Counted from the first letter of the stretch, positions 33,990 through 45,720 are shown. The stretch is DNA of 64,000 nucleotides from Sympetrum striolatum (GCA_947579665.1 OX388345.1:73275454-73339453), one strand, 5' to 3'. A program made the numbers and translations. The notes: generated from the sequence alone by a model not told the origin.

Positions 33990-34245
33990 ATACCGCATGT
34001 GCATCTTATACTCGAAAATAATATAAAACTGTCCAGTGTTTGATTTAAAATTCCCGCCAGTCTTAAGAATGGCCATATATTCGATGCCGCGGGAAACCTA
34101 TCTCTATCTATTCCGGGAGGACTTCACAATTGCAACCTCTTGATGTCTTGATTTTATTAATTTTTCATGTGATTTTCATTGTGATGAATTAAAAAACATT
34201 GCTTAAAAATTTAGGTGCATCTTATAGTCCGTAAAATACGGTAAT
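33990..34245. repeat. Paired GTGCATCTTATA motifs, possible DNA-transposon ends
   Basis: GTGCATCTTATACTCG at 33998 and GTGCATCTTATAGTCCGTAA at 34214 are direct copies. The second continues into AAATACGGTA, resembling the TCTTATAGTCC...ATACGG ends of a DNA-transposon group. No inverted partner was seen, so the boundaries are uncertain. Confidence 0.3.
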
Positions 34246-34569
34246 TATAAGCCTTATTAAATCCTAGTCAAAATATCACTATAAAGCCCGTTTCTATAGT
34301 GCTGTACATGAACGTAAATGTTAGATATAATAGCAATACTAAATCGAAAATTGATACGCTGAAGCGTGACTTCGTGGAATGGAATACACATTTCAAAAAA
34401 TGAAAAAAAAGAAGATACCAAGTTTTTCCATTTTATGAAATACTAAATCGATTTAAGGGTAGACAGGCAAACTCAATCTCAAAATTTATAACAGCACAAC
34501 TACATTTCTCAGCATTAATTTTCACTCTCCGAAACGGAATATGCAAGTTTTATGTCAAGAACAGTCTAA

Positions 34570-34930
34570 TTTATGAAGTCTGCCAACGGGCAAAACATTT
34601 TCGTCAGATCAGGAAGTCATGCCGAAAACCAATTTAGCGTCCTTCAGGCGCACCTGAGAACGAATTTATTCAAAGGAAAAGCTTGCCGTCGAGGGGGTTG
34701 TACTCGGTCGAAGCCCCGAAATACCGATGCTGAAATATGCTCCGAGAATGCTAGTTGATGATGGCGGAATATGTCACACGTTCCTGACGTGCATTCATCG
34801 CTCAAAATGTCGCTTCGCCGTTCTGGAAAATCCACGAAACGTTGAAAAACGTTCCTCGGGGATTACATAAGGTACTCTCCCGCTCAACCGGCCTCGAAGG
34901 AAGACGGATGAACCGATTGCCGTTAAGACG
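34570..34930. promoter_or_regulatory. GC-richer island
   Basis: CGTCGAGGGGGTTGTACTCG, CGCTTCGCCG and CTCAACCGGCCTCG stand above an AT-rich background. Overlapping 61- and 63-codon frames on the two strands are shadows of each other. Confidence 0.3.
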
Positions 34931-34944
34931 TGAGGTAAAAAGCG

Positions 34945-35000
34945 GTATCTAGAGTAGCATTTCCCACACTATTCTTCTGATGCAAAGGACCACCATCGAG
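34945..35000 (+). mobile_element. Possible hAT terminus, fragment
   Basis: AGCATTTCCCACACTATTC followed by GCAAAGGACCACCATCGAGG resembles the hAT terminal pattern with a TTCCCAAAC motif then GGACCACC. No partner terminus was found. It abuts a B-box-like sequence at 35007. Confidence 0.3.
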
Positions 35001-35035
35001 GTCCCGGGTTCGAACCTCTAATGGGGTAAAAACTT
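34996..35035 (+). mobile_element. SINE head fragment (B box only)
   Basis: GAGGTCCCGGGTTCGAACCT contains a perfect B-box core (35007-35017) in a T-arm-like context. The preceding sequence looks like a hAT end rather than a D arm, so this may be chance or a nested fragment. Confidence 0.3.
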
Positions 35036-36369
35036 TCGGAATATAGATTTAAGTTAGTTAATTGTTATAGTCTCATAAGGCTTAAATTTGTACAGTTAAG
35101 ATGTTATCCAAGATTAGAAAGGAACGCTTACTTTAATTTTTAGTGTCGGTATATACTATTGATAAATATATGATGCAAGTATAAGTCAATTGTACACAGA
35201 AGAGCACAATCTATTCTCAATGTGAGGAGCCACTAATATTCAAACATGTTGCAACTTCGCGTAGAATTGAAAAACATGTGAGATCAATCAATTTTCATAA
35301 TTTTCCGTGGAAAGCTCATTAGCCCTTCGCAGAACACAGCGTTCTGTAGAATGAAGCTGGAGAAACGCTATTTTCTTATAGTCTTTATAGACTCTAATGG
35401 CTGTAAAATAAGATAGAAATCGATAGTTTCGGCCTTAACTTGGCGAAATTCCGTAACAGATATAGTCTGATAACAAACGCAGCAAATTGATTGTTCCATT
35501 ACAAGGAATGAAACCAAACTTATAAAACATTATTGGTTTCAATTATATCAGATGCCTTACTTTTATACTTTTTTAGAGGATGTACCTATATGGAAAGATC
35601 ATTTTTCGTTGCTGATCTTGTTTCTTTTATAATATTCTATTGAAAATCATCATCTTAGGGTACATGCAAGATAGCTGAAAGAATAGAAATCCGATAAAAA
35701 TTATTTCCAACATCAAACCTCTTTTTCGGGTGGTAAGAGATAAATTTGATGAAACACGCGGTCTTTTCCGAAAAATGTATGAAACAAATAGGTAATAAAA
35801 TTCACGTTGCATATGATAACATTTTGGTCCCCGCAACACTAACACCTACGAATGGGCCATTGCAGCGTTTTATCAACACCGATCTCTGAATAGGCAGTAA
35901 TGACAGTCGCCTCGGTGATTGCAGAAATGTATAAACAGGAAATTTTGCGGGAATTTTTTGTGACACAGCCAACTTGTTGCATACGTACATTGATGTTATT
36001 TTAACCCACTTTTTTATCTAACATAAAACATACTTAAAAAGAAAAGAAGAAGACAATTTAAAAGGAAAATTCACCATTGATTAAAGAAGAAAAATGCTAA
36101 CCGGTCATAAGAACTGATAAACCTTTAGAATGGAATACTAATATTTCATTTGAAAAATTCAGCATTCGATTAGGAAGGAAAATAGCATCTCCATAAGCCC
36201 GGATAATGGAGTTACTACAGAATTACCTAAACAAGGGCCCTATTAAAGAGAATCCGGGTAATAGACGAACGGTACTTCCACGAGGAGCTAAGGAACTCAA
36301 GAAGATTGTTTAGGAAAGAGTATAGTCAGGCAGGAAAATGGTTCGGAATGAGGGTGGATATGGTCAGCG
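35036..36369. other. AT-rich DNA, nothing recognised
   Basis: No repeat or frame of interest. Confidence 0.45.
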
Positions 36370-36910
36370 GTAGACAAAAGAGTTTTTCGATTGGGAAAAA
36401 CACAATGGGAAGGCGTGGCCCAATCTTTTAAGAGCGGAGCCTTCCGAAAAGCAGGGAGAAATGTTTTAAAAACCCTCGGAGGGCTCAGATTGTGCTCTGT
36501 GGGAACAATCCCGGCCCCGAAAAAGGCCCTCGACACTGGGAGGGAAAGTAATATCTCCGTCTGGCGTAAATTCGTCGCGGAATATATCGGTCAACGGGAT
36601 GACCGTCTTCTGCGGAAAAAGCGGAAGATTTCCCGCCGATGGAGCCACAATGGATTGTGGGTACGATAGAGGCCATGAGGATGGCCGAATGGGACCGGAA
36701 ACTACCACAAAAAGGTCGCATTCTCGTATACTTTCGATCGAGAGAAATGATCGTTTGCTCGTTGCTTTGTGGGAAAAATTGGGCCATAGTTCGTAAAAAC
36801 GCCCGAATAATACGGGTGGCATAGTTGGATGGCGATTTCCTATTTTTGAAAGGAAATTATTGACCGGAGTTCTAGTTTGGGATCGTTTTCCGTAACGGAA
36901 TCGTTTTTTG
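36370..36910. promoter_or_regulatory. GC-rich island with several overlapping open frames
   Basis: Frames of 92 codons (36391-36669, plus) and 149 codons (36466-36915, minus) overlap, with others in all phases, so stop-poor composition rather than coding is the simplest explanation. The plus frame has a basic stretch, RLLRKKRKISRRW, but no known domain. Confidence 0.3.
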
Positions 36911-38209
36911 TTCATTCCTCAATTAAGGCCGAGATCCATATAGAACTATGAGTCCAGTCGGCTTGTTGAAAATGCGTGCATGCCCTCTCTCGCGTTCTAG
37001 GTTGGATATTGTGTCCAGCACAATTGTCTAATTAAGGTAAGGGGAGTATTTCTCTTTAAATCTGCCTTTTGTATTATTTGTTTCAAAATACTCGTATTAT
37101 TTTTTACCACTAAAAGTAAAAGTAAATTAGTACGAACACCAAAAGAAGATCAATACTAAGGGTGTCCAAGATCTTCGTTATGTGCCTTGTAATTTTGAGT
37201 CAATAAATATAGATCGAAATAGCTAGAGTTATTGCTATACAACGACATACTTTTTAGAGCTGATAAACGTCATCATTTGCTTTTTTTCCTCTTAGGTCAT
37301 CCAAGTTTAGCAAAGAAAATTGAGCAAAACATTTAAGAGAAACTAATTCACTGGGTGACAATGAATTGGTTGGAGGACCACAAACAACCAGCGGGTAGGA
37401 TACCTCGAGTTGAAAAGCAACGAAGATTGCATGATTACCAAACTGAAACGTGAGAGAGGGAACACAATTTTCGTTTCAATATAACTACATAATTTTAATA
37501 ACGATTTAGCGACAAAAATGCTAAATGAAGCAATATCTGGGAAGCAATTGTCCCAGCAAAGTTATATTTAAAAATATATGCATTTTGAACAAAATCCTGG
37601 AATATATACACATTTCAAAATCCCGAAATCTCATTATTAATTTCTCGCTGTTGACCGAATTGCCGATTCTATAAAAACAAGTGCGCAGTAACTTTATAAA
37701 CACACACAAGTTTCATTTAAAATATCTCTTCTTTTTTCAATTTTTCAGTAATTCTCTGAACAAAGTATAAAGTGACAATCAAAAAAGCAATCTAAAAGCC
37801 GGGTAAAATTCAATTACCGTAGTAGCCGACGATGACCCAATATTTTTTACCAATCACGCTGCGTAAATTGAGCTTCGAGAGCGGCTTCGGTTGAAAAAGA
37901 GGAGGCAATTTAATGATGAAAGAAATCATAGTCATAGCTAAATTCCAACGATTTTTTGTTAGTCCGTTGCAGCGGTTCTTGGTATGATAGCTTCCCCATG
38001 ATGGCAGTGTTTTGAGCTTATCTCGGAGATTTTCAGTTTGGAAAATATGCCATTATCGAGGAAGATAAGCCTTAATATCAATAAACTTTTATTGGGGTTG
38101 AAAAATAAGCATGTTTGAGAAGTAAGGACCCAATAGGACGATTTCTGAAAACCTGGTATCAAAGAAAGGAGGAATTTACAGCCTCAATTTCTAAAAAAAC
38201 TTTCTCAAT
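36911..38209. other. AT-rich DNA, nothing recognised
   Basis: Nothing supported. Confidence 0.45.
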
Positions 38210-38830
38210 ATAGGACAGTTCTCTCTATTTTCAACTCTAAAAAATTAAGAAATAAGTTCTATCTCACTAAAGTAGTCTAATTCTACTCTTAGCGATAAAC
38301 TTTATAAATATAAGATAAACTACATTTGCGGAAGATGGAAGCGAATATAAAATTATGAATAGGATGTAAAATGAAAAGAACAAGTTGAGTTGGAATTGGC
38401 CTTAAAGTGTCTAAACTTCTTTCCTGCTGTAGAAATCACGCGTAAAGTTTAACCAAGTTTACAAGCATCAAAATATACTAAATCTCTATCTTAAAAACAA
38501 ACTATACCAACAAATCTAAATAAATAGATACAAGATAAGTTTATACGAATATAAGGCTATTAATAAAGTGCTAGAATATATATAACCGCTAATAGGAAAG
38601 CGTAATAAATCAAAAGAAGCAAAAAAACATCAATAAATATTTTTTGATGGTTTACTGGTTCATTTGTTTCGTTAATAGGATGTTGAATGGAAAAAAAACA
38701 GTCATGAACAACTTGAGCACGAATTAGCATTAAAGTAGCCAAACTCCTTTCCTTCTACAGAGAGAACGTATTGGTTTTAACCAACTGAGTTTATCTTTCC
38801 TATTATCAAAAGACACTAACTCTCTTTCCA
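38210..38830. repeat. Diverged tandem duplication, about 330-bp unit
   Basis: ACAAGTTGAG at 38380 and ACAACTTGAG at 38708 head collinear segments. Both contain a CTTAAAGTG/ATTAAAGTA block, AAACT-CTTTCCT-CT, a TAACCAA stretch and a late A-TCTCT-TC--A--AACAAAC block. AGGATGT precedes each. Confidence 0.6.
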
Positions 38831-39799
38831 AGAAACAAACAATACAAGTGTCGTCTTAATGTTTCCGTAGGTACATAAATATTATACGCGAGCGTATTAC
38901 TGCGAAAATGAGTAACGTTACGGTCATTTTAAGGGGAAACACGATGTTGTAACAAAGCTGCACCGAGAATATTATCACCTCTGCGGTATTCCTCTGAACA
39001 GAATGATTCACCGACTTATCTTGAGCTCCTTATCGACACTTATGACGGCAGTTCAACTATTTCCACTGCTAGGATTGATATGAATATAAGAAGTGCTGAC
39101 AGACATGTCGAACACTTTAAACAAGAAATTTCCGATAGGGGATGTTTGATTTTGAAACACTTCGGTTAAATTTAGCTTACGAAGGGTTTTATCGACAGGA
39201 CAAGGTTTTCTCAGGATAGACATCAACGCCAGCATGTAGTTTTGGAGAGGCAATAAAAATAACATTCTTCTACCATATCCTAATGATAGAAATATAATAG
39301 AATAATCTGCCTTTTGGTAAATGGAGAGAGAAATTCATCTTTCATTAACTTGTCTCTTTCTTGTTCTTGATAATTATCATATGTAACTACAAGGATAAAA
39401 GTGATACTGAGCAATCGTATTTATTTAGGATCACTCCTTACGGAAGGCCAAGGAAATTTTTATTCACAAGTAATTATTACTACAACTCACTGTAATTACA
39501 ATAATAATAATCATAATAATGAGACTTGCATTTCGGCAAGACTTATTGTTACACCAATAAGTGTATTCTTACAATTAACCCTTCGTTATATAAAATTTAA
39601 AAGATAGCTTGAAGAATAATTACAAGGAAGAGAATAGCTTAGTGGGCAAAAAAAAGTTTATACGTAGAACACAATACACCACAACAGGCAAACGCCCACA
39701 AGAAGGGGATGTAAAAACTTGCAAAAGCTACGGATAGTAAGGTTAAATTTTTGAGGAGAAAGCAAGTTGAGACTGATCTGAAAGGCCAGCAAAACAGCA
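38831..39799. other. AT-rich DNA, nothing recognised
   Basis: An imperfect AAT microsatellite lies at about 39498-39521. Confidence 0.45.
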
Positions 39800-39945
39800 C
39801 AGATACACATTTACGAAGATGAATAAATAATAAATCACGTTCCCGAGGAGAAATGGGATCATAAAACCTGACGGAACCGGGACCTGAGCCCAGATTTCCC
39901 AATTGCTGGTTAGTTACTCTGTTAATTGAGCTAATCTTGCCAAAT
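39800..39945 (-). mobile_element. tRNA-derived SINE, minus strand
   Basis: Minus-strand A box TAGCTCAATTAACAGAG (complement about 39917-39934) and B box GGGCTCAGGTCCC (complement 39879-39891). The body contains CATTTCTCCTCGGGAAC, close to CTTTCTCATCGGGAATT of the adjacent plus-strand SINE, so both probably belong to one superfamily. Confidence 0.55.
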
Positions 39946-39969
39946 GTCATATGGGAGATTTTGTAGTAT

Positions 39970-40140
39970 TTGATAGATCTGGGTTCAAGTCGCGGACCAG
40001 TCAGATATTTTGTTCATGTTCCTTTCTCATCGGGAATTTTCCAAGGTGCACGCCCTGATGTGCAAGATTACCTTCTACCCTTTTCCTAGTAAATATATTC
40101 GTACGAAATGATCTTAGCTGATGATTGAATTAAAAAAAAA
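39970..40140 (+). mobile_element. tRNA-derived SINE, plus strand, truncated head
   Basis: B box GGGTTCAAGTC (39981-39991), core TCGGGAATTTTCCAAGGTG, CCTGATGTGCAAG and TTACCTTCTACCCTTTTCCT, and an A-rich tail ending AATTAAAAAAAAATAATAG. The core aligns with the SINE at 13473. The A box is missing or decayed. It lies about 25 bp from a SINE on the opposite strand. Confidence 0.6.
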
Positions 40141-40289
40141 TAATAGCACTAGAAAACACAACTGATCAAGCTCGAATATTGTCACGCAGGAGTCAAAACT
40201 TCCAGGAATCTCGGACCGTGAATCAGACAGATAGGAGGCATAAAAAAGAGAGACGATATCCATCCTGTGTAAACCTCACTGGGAGTTTT

Positions 40290-40690
40290 TTTATCTAAAT
40301 GATATGGGTCAGCAACCCTCCGGGAAAAACGCCGGGGAAGCTTCCAGTTTGTTAGCCGCATTTCAATCCGAAAAAAAGAGAGAGAACCCCTTTCACGAGG
40401 AAGCCGTCGGAATAACGGAAAGAGAGTTTGAAAGACTTCATCACTGAGCGGACTCCTACGTGATGGACGGAAAATAGTTTTCGCTCGGACATCTCGTGTT
40501 TATTCGGGGAAAAGCGATATTACGGAGTCCCTCTCCAATGCCTCCTGTAAATACTCTCCGAACGTGGAGTTGCGACGAGCGGAAAATTCGGCTAAAGATT
40601 GGCAGAGCTTGCGAAATTAGTCGCCGTGTGATGCCAAACATTCCATTTTCGTCGTACACCTTCAATTTAACGTCCATTTTGCGTAGATTT
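40290..40690. promoter_or_regulatory. GC-richer island
   Basis: CCGGGAAAAACGCCGGGGAA, GAAGCCGTCGGAATAACGG and GAGTTGCGACGAGCGG. Paired 72/73-codon frames on opposite strands are uninformative. Confidence 0.3.
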
Positions 40691-40984
40691 CAAATAATTG
40701 AAATGCCAGGCTGAATTTGAAAGAAATTAAATACCATTCAGATTCATAGTTTAAATATTCAGTACGCATGCATTCCACATATTAGTATTTTAGTAAGGCT
40801 CGAGTAAGAGTAAGTAAATACACAATAACGTTAATGAAGAGGTTTAATTGTAATGCCGACAAAATTTTAAACTTTATTTTATATTATGAATTATCACAAC
40901 ATTTTATTGTCCAATTATATGCTATTTTGTGACATTTCTCCTTCCTTAAATCTATTCTCTTGTAATTCAAATATATGCCAATTA

Positions 40985-41097
40985 ATTGTACATAAGGTTG
41001 TACAAGAAGAGAAAAATTGTGACTTGGCTGGGTCTCGAACCCAGGTTTCCCCCTTTCCGGGCAGGTGTTCCAACCATGAAACTACCGAGCCACCCCC
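40985..41097 (-). mobile_element. tRNA-derived SINE, minus strand, well-preserved head
   Basis: On the minus strand: GGTGGCTCGGTAGTT (A box, complement 41080-41094), an anticodon-arm remnant CACCTGCCCGGAAAGG, and B box CTGGGTTCGAGACCCAG (complement 41028-41044) with a fully paired T stem. It differs from a functional tRNA in the acceptor and anticodon stems. The body downstream (toward 40900) is AT-rich and unlike the SINE at 13473. Confidence 0.65.
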
Positions 41098-41188
41098 GAG
41101 TAAATGGGCGCTTTTATCATCAAGGTGATGGTGCTCCACGTAGTGGCACCAACCACAACCAACTTCCTTTACATAATTTGTGATTGTA

Positions 41189-41265
41189 CACTCCTGGCCA
41201 AAATTAACGCAGCACCTCCCTAGCGATCCTTACGGCTGGTGCTGCGTTAATTTTGGCCAGGACTG
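41189..41265 (+). mobile_element. 77-bp Tc1/mariner-type palindromic MITE, second full copy
   Basis: The arms CACTCCTGGCCAAAATTAAC and its complement near the 3' end pair almost perfectly, and TA flanks both sides (41187-41188, 41266-41267). Length and internal sequence match the copy at 13786. It lies about 90 bp from a minus-strand SINE head. Confidence 0.87.
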
Positions 41266-41267
41266 TA

Positions 41268-43323
41268 CTTAATTGATATAACTTGTTTTGTTTTCTGCAT
41301 TTATATTCATATTTTTTTCGATTCAAATCAATGTCATTATAACTGTAAAAAGTAAGAGGGCAAATGGCCGTTATAAATGTATTACTACCTTCATTCCATA
41401 CTGACCGACCAAAGTGAACCTACCTACCAAAATCGCAAGGAATAAAGACATTTGGAATGGGAGATCGGTTATATAAAAAAATAAGATAGATAAGCAATGA
41501 CTGCAGGAAATTATAATATATAGCCTTTAATTTTAGCACCAAAATGCAAAAAATATAGGTATAAGGTAATAAAAAAGCGAGGATAATAGACTAAATCAAT
41601 AATAATTGAAAAAATAATAAAAATTTGGAATTAGCCATTTATATGGAACGATTTCAGAGTGACAGAGAGAGTTGAGTGAATAATAAATAAAAACTAACAA
41701 AGAATCAATCATTAGGTCAATTTAAGATTTAACTTGCATCATAAATAACCCCTGACCTTTATTATAATTTACATAATTATAATTATTTGATTTTCATTAC
41801 CACTGCCTTTTGCCAAGAGGCGGAATTGCATTTCAATAATTTAGATTTGCTTAGATTCCGATAAAATTATCCTCAACTATATTTGAATGAGATTCTTATT
41901 TACTTTCTTCACCATCCAATCCATTATATATATAATAAATATATGTGGGAGCAGATAGTCGTATGATTTATTACTGATAATGATATTCTATTCCCATAAT
42001 TGAATAGTTTGACTACTGAAAGGCATAGGAAGTTAAAAATCCACATCTAAACAAACATGCTCACAAACCAAATTCTCCATCCGGATAGGGAAGAGGACTA
42101 ACGAGGACCCTATTCAGAATAAACCAAAAACTTGGACGACCAAAATCAGCAGGTACCTCTCCTGCGGTTAACCAGGGGTCCCCAGAGAAGTATGTGATCT
42201 ACGGCGGTGTTTGCTATTCCCAGTTTCGGGCGTGGAAACAGAGATAAAAAGCCCACGAAAAAAACAAAACTACGAATCCAGTTTCCAACGGTGTGTGACG
42301 TCAATTTTCGACCCAAATTGGACCCCTTTGACTGCGATCCGCTACATCTATCTCTCTTCGCTTGGCGGTAACGAAATGAAACAATGAAAATCGCGAAAGG
42401 AATACATAATTAGTACCTATATTTGGATACGGATTTCTTTCATAATAAAAGAGTGGTAGTTGCTTATTATTTCTTCGCGTGGCGTTCCTTTCTGAATTCA
42501 AATTTTCGGGCACCGCGATCGCTTTATAAGGAAAGCAATTTTCTTTCGACTCTGAATTGTGGGAAGGGAAGAGAACAAACCCGTTACTTATGATTCACCG
42601 GACTGTACTTTCTAAAGAGAAAGAGCAAAAACGACTGGATGTTTCTCATTAAATTACTTTTCGGGGACTGGATAAGCCGGTTAATTAATCACCATTTTTT
42701 TAATGTCTACTTTTGGCTCATTTTAAATGTCTTCAAGACCTCGAGTGCTATTGAGATGTGAATAATTGATAAAATGGAAAATATAGGAAATTCGCTAATA
42801 TCATACTAGTATTTATATGTCAGCTAATTTTATTTATCTGAATTGTGATATAGTTAATTTGTTACTACCTTTTTATACCATTGTAATCATTTACCACGAT
42901 CTTCATACTATGCCACTTGCTATTTTACCAATCTTCAGTGTTAAATGTAATAATGATAATAATTATTCTTATAGAGAATACTTGATCTGTGTTATGAAAA
43001 TACAGTGAAATGAAGATTGTTTCTCGGGACCTGCATTTTGCTATTATAGCGCAAATGCTAATAATTTTACCTAAATTTTTAAGTAGAAATTTTATTATCT
43101 TATTTTAACATTATATTAGCAGAATCATCATCGTCAAATCAACTCAATCATGGTCATAAAGAATTATGATTATGTTAAACTCATATGTTTTATATATTTA
43201 TCATCAACGACCTAATTTCTAATACTGATAGATATAAGACTTAAGAGACTGAAGTCTCAATCAAGCCCTGAAGTAGAATAGTTCTATTATTATCAAAATT
43301 ATCGAAGTTACGTTTGTATGTTC
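41268..43323. other. AT-rich DNA with a GC-richer patch at 42090-42560
   Basis: The patch contains GATCTACGGCGGTG and CACCGCGATCGC but no frame of note. The remainder is among the most AT-rich DNA in the window. Confidence 0.4.
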
Positions 43324-43356
43324 CACAAAGGAAAGTTAATTAAACTTTCCTTTGTG
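43324..43356. repeat. Hairpin, 14-bp perfect arms
   Basis: CACAAAGGAAAGTT (43324-43337) and AACTTTCCTTTGTG (43343-43356) surround a 5-nt AATTA loop. Confidence 0.75.
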
Positions 43357-43559
43357 CAACCTCGATGCTAATTTATGATTAGTTAATATTTTTATAAATT
43401 AAACATAGAATAGATTTTGCGTGGAGATCTATATTTATGCATAATTAATCGTTATACAAATTATACATACAACTGGCGATGCGTGGATGACTGTATGTAT
43501 GTACACGTAACCCTAGAATGAAAATAGTTCCCAACCCTTAACCTAAACCATTAAACCTG

Positions 43560-44090
43560 GAAGCAACAGCCTTCATCGGGGTGTAACTAACGATCCCTGT
43601 GACTTTAAATGGCTGGGGAACACCGCAAAACAAGAATCCTTCCGCCCTCCGCAAAATGGAACGGAAGTGCCGCGAAAAAAGTCAATGAATTGAGAGTGAA
43701 AACTTACTCCCCAAACACGGCCTCGCCCAATGTTCCGCCGACCAGCACAGAAAAGGGAACAGGTGCAGGAATGGTCGCGGCCCTAGAACACTACCCTCGA
43801 ATCTACATCGTCCGTCTTTTTAGCGGCGTTTACGACCGGATTAGAATATTTAAAATCACGACGGATTCGCGACAAAGAGGATGACAGCTGAGCGGCGACG
43901 AGCGAGGATTGATTTGCTCCATCGGGATAATCCCCGAATCGAAATCTCTACGGCGAAGGATTGGGAGAGGCTTAGCAATTGGAACACACGATGGAGAAGG
44001 CGGATAAAACGATCATCAGAATGTGCGTCAACTGAGCAAAGGAAGATTAAGACCCTTCCTACTGTAATTCCGTTCCCTTGGTAGCTAAAC
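43560..44090. promoter_or_regulatory. GC/CpG-rich island
   Basis: A 91-codon plus frame (43609-43884) starts with ATG and reads into a 67-codon frame in another phase. Neither has a recognised domain. CpG recurs through the interval (GCCGCGAAAAAAG, CGGCGTTTACGACCGG, GAGCGGCGACGAGCG). Confidence 0.3.
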
Positions 44091-44199
44091 AATCAATCAA
44101 AAACAGTAGCAATGAATAAGAAAAAAAAATCTTTAAAATTTACGGAGAGAGGATTCATTTAATCGATCTCTATTCCACGAATGAGTGAGCATACACAAC

Positions 44200-44366
44200 G
44201 ATAATTCCATGTACATTAGTTTATTGTTGCATTGGTATAGTACTATTTTTAAAAGTGCCTCGACAGTTGAGGTCGTTCCGCACATATGGGCTCCATCCAG
44301 GAATCGAACGCGGGACTGCTTACACCATAAGCGAACGCAAAACCCGCTTGGCTATGCAGTAGACCT
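44200..44366 (-). mobile_element. tRNA-derived SINE, minus strand
   Basis: On the minus strand: A box TAGCCAAGCGGG (complement 44343-44354) and B box GCGTTCGATTCCT (complement 44299-44311), followed by a body with AACGACCTCAACTGTCGAGG and a tail CAACAATAAACTAATG. The A box matches class II (Ser/Leu-like) tRNA-derived heads. Confidence 0.65.
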
Positions 44367-44639
44367 ATTTATTTATTACGAACGGCGTGAGCAATCAGTT
44401 CTTAGCCAGGTACATGGTAACCATAAATTTAATGAGTTATAAATGTATGACTGTATACACAGTAGCAAGTTGACAGTTCGTACTAAGGATCGGTGACAAT
44501 TTGTCATTTCCTGAAGGAGAGAAATCCCCAGGAAAAACCCAAATAAATATTTCGACTATCAAGCAATAAGTCGATAGAAAAAAAATGTTCAAAACGAAAT
44601 GTAAATATCATGCACCATACACATTAGGTGACTAAACAT

Positions 44640-44930
44640 TACGTTATTCTCTAGTTCCTCATTGTCAGCTGAACTGACTAATATATCTCCTGATGGAAAG
44701 CTAAGAAAAGTGTAACTCGTACAGTAACTGTGCTTCACGAACGCGGAAAAGCTCCGCTTATAGCATCGTATATATGTATGGCGAGTATAGGGAGAGCAAA
44801 CTACCCTACTCCTCATCTTGCCTAGTAAACCTCATTCCTTTCTACAGGCTGGTAGCAGCTAATCCTAGAGTTGAAGAGACTTCAACCGTAATTCGTGCTG
44901 AATAATCTACATATAAAAAATTTAAGTATC
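44640..44930 (+). repeat. Family A dispersed repeat, uninterrupted copy
   Basis: Blocks GAAAGCTAAGAAAAGTGTAA, CTCGTACAGTAACTGTGC, TCCGCTTATAGCATCG, GAGCAAACTACCCTACTCCT, ATCTTGCCTAGTAAACCTCA and GGTAGCAGCTAATCC occur in family order. This copy preserves the TTATAGCA junction that is duplicated around the foldback insertion at 28741. Confidence 0.6.
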
Positions 44931-45279
44931 GACATATTACTTTCTCTGAATATTATTCTGCCTGGAGACCGGGTTAAAACTCAAACCCTCCACTATAGAA
45001 AACTTTGGAAAGGAAATAAGGAGATTAGAAAAAATGAAAAGGGACTTGGTCACCAAGGCACCATAGCAGACAAAATTCCACTTTAGTACAGCACGATGAA
45101 TAACAATTTTCACGGTATTCGATAAGGAATGGCCAAAACGAATAACACCCTTCATTTGAATATCAATTTATTCTCAGAAAAAGGACTATATATTTCATGG
45201 CAGAGGAGCCCTAGTTGTCAACCATTCCAGTTATAAAATAATCATCCTACATAGCAAGCTACGACGCATATACCAAAGA

Positions 45280-45720
45280 TTCATACTTGGGAGACATCTC
45301 GGAGCATAGGGAGCTAATGGAAAAATCACGGGCAGGTGCATAATGCCGGAATTATTCCATAACCTCCACAAAAAGCGATCCCGCGTGAAGGTCGCGCCGC
45401 AACCGATGGCACCTGATCTGAAAATTGATGATGGTCTAGGGTCCACATGCCGAGACACACTCGATCCTAAAACGTGACCGGATTTAAAATTTTTGTGAAT
45501 GGAAAGCCCGTGCCTGAGTTTGCTTTATGCTTCTCTTTATGGACCGTCCTGTATCATGTTCTTGGGGAAGAAGCGTAAAGTAACGCGTAGCTCAGAAAGG
45601 GAATGGAAAAATTGGAAAAGGTCATGCTTCGAGAGCCTGCGGGTCGTAACAGATATGGAGTCAAGGGCAGAGTCTGCACCAGAAAAAGGGACAGTTCTCG
45701 GAAAAGGATGATAAGATATG
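45280..45720. promoter_or_regulatory. GC-richer island
   Basis: GCGATCCCGCGTGAAGGTCG, CGCCGCAACCG and GTAACGCGTAGC. Four overlapping short frames; none convincing. Confidence 0.3.

Noticed and set aside
36391..36915. Candidate gene in the GC-rich island
   Set aside because: Several frames are open simultaneously on both strands, as expected from low stop-codon density rather than selection.
41023..41097. Functional minus-strand tRNA
   Set aside because: The T arm is good, but acceptor and anticodon stems fail and there is no T-run immediately downstream; a SINE head explains it better.
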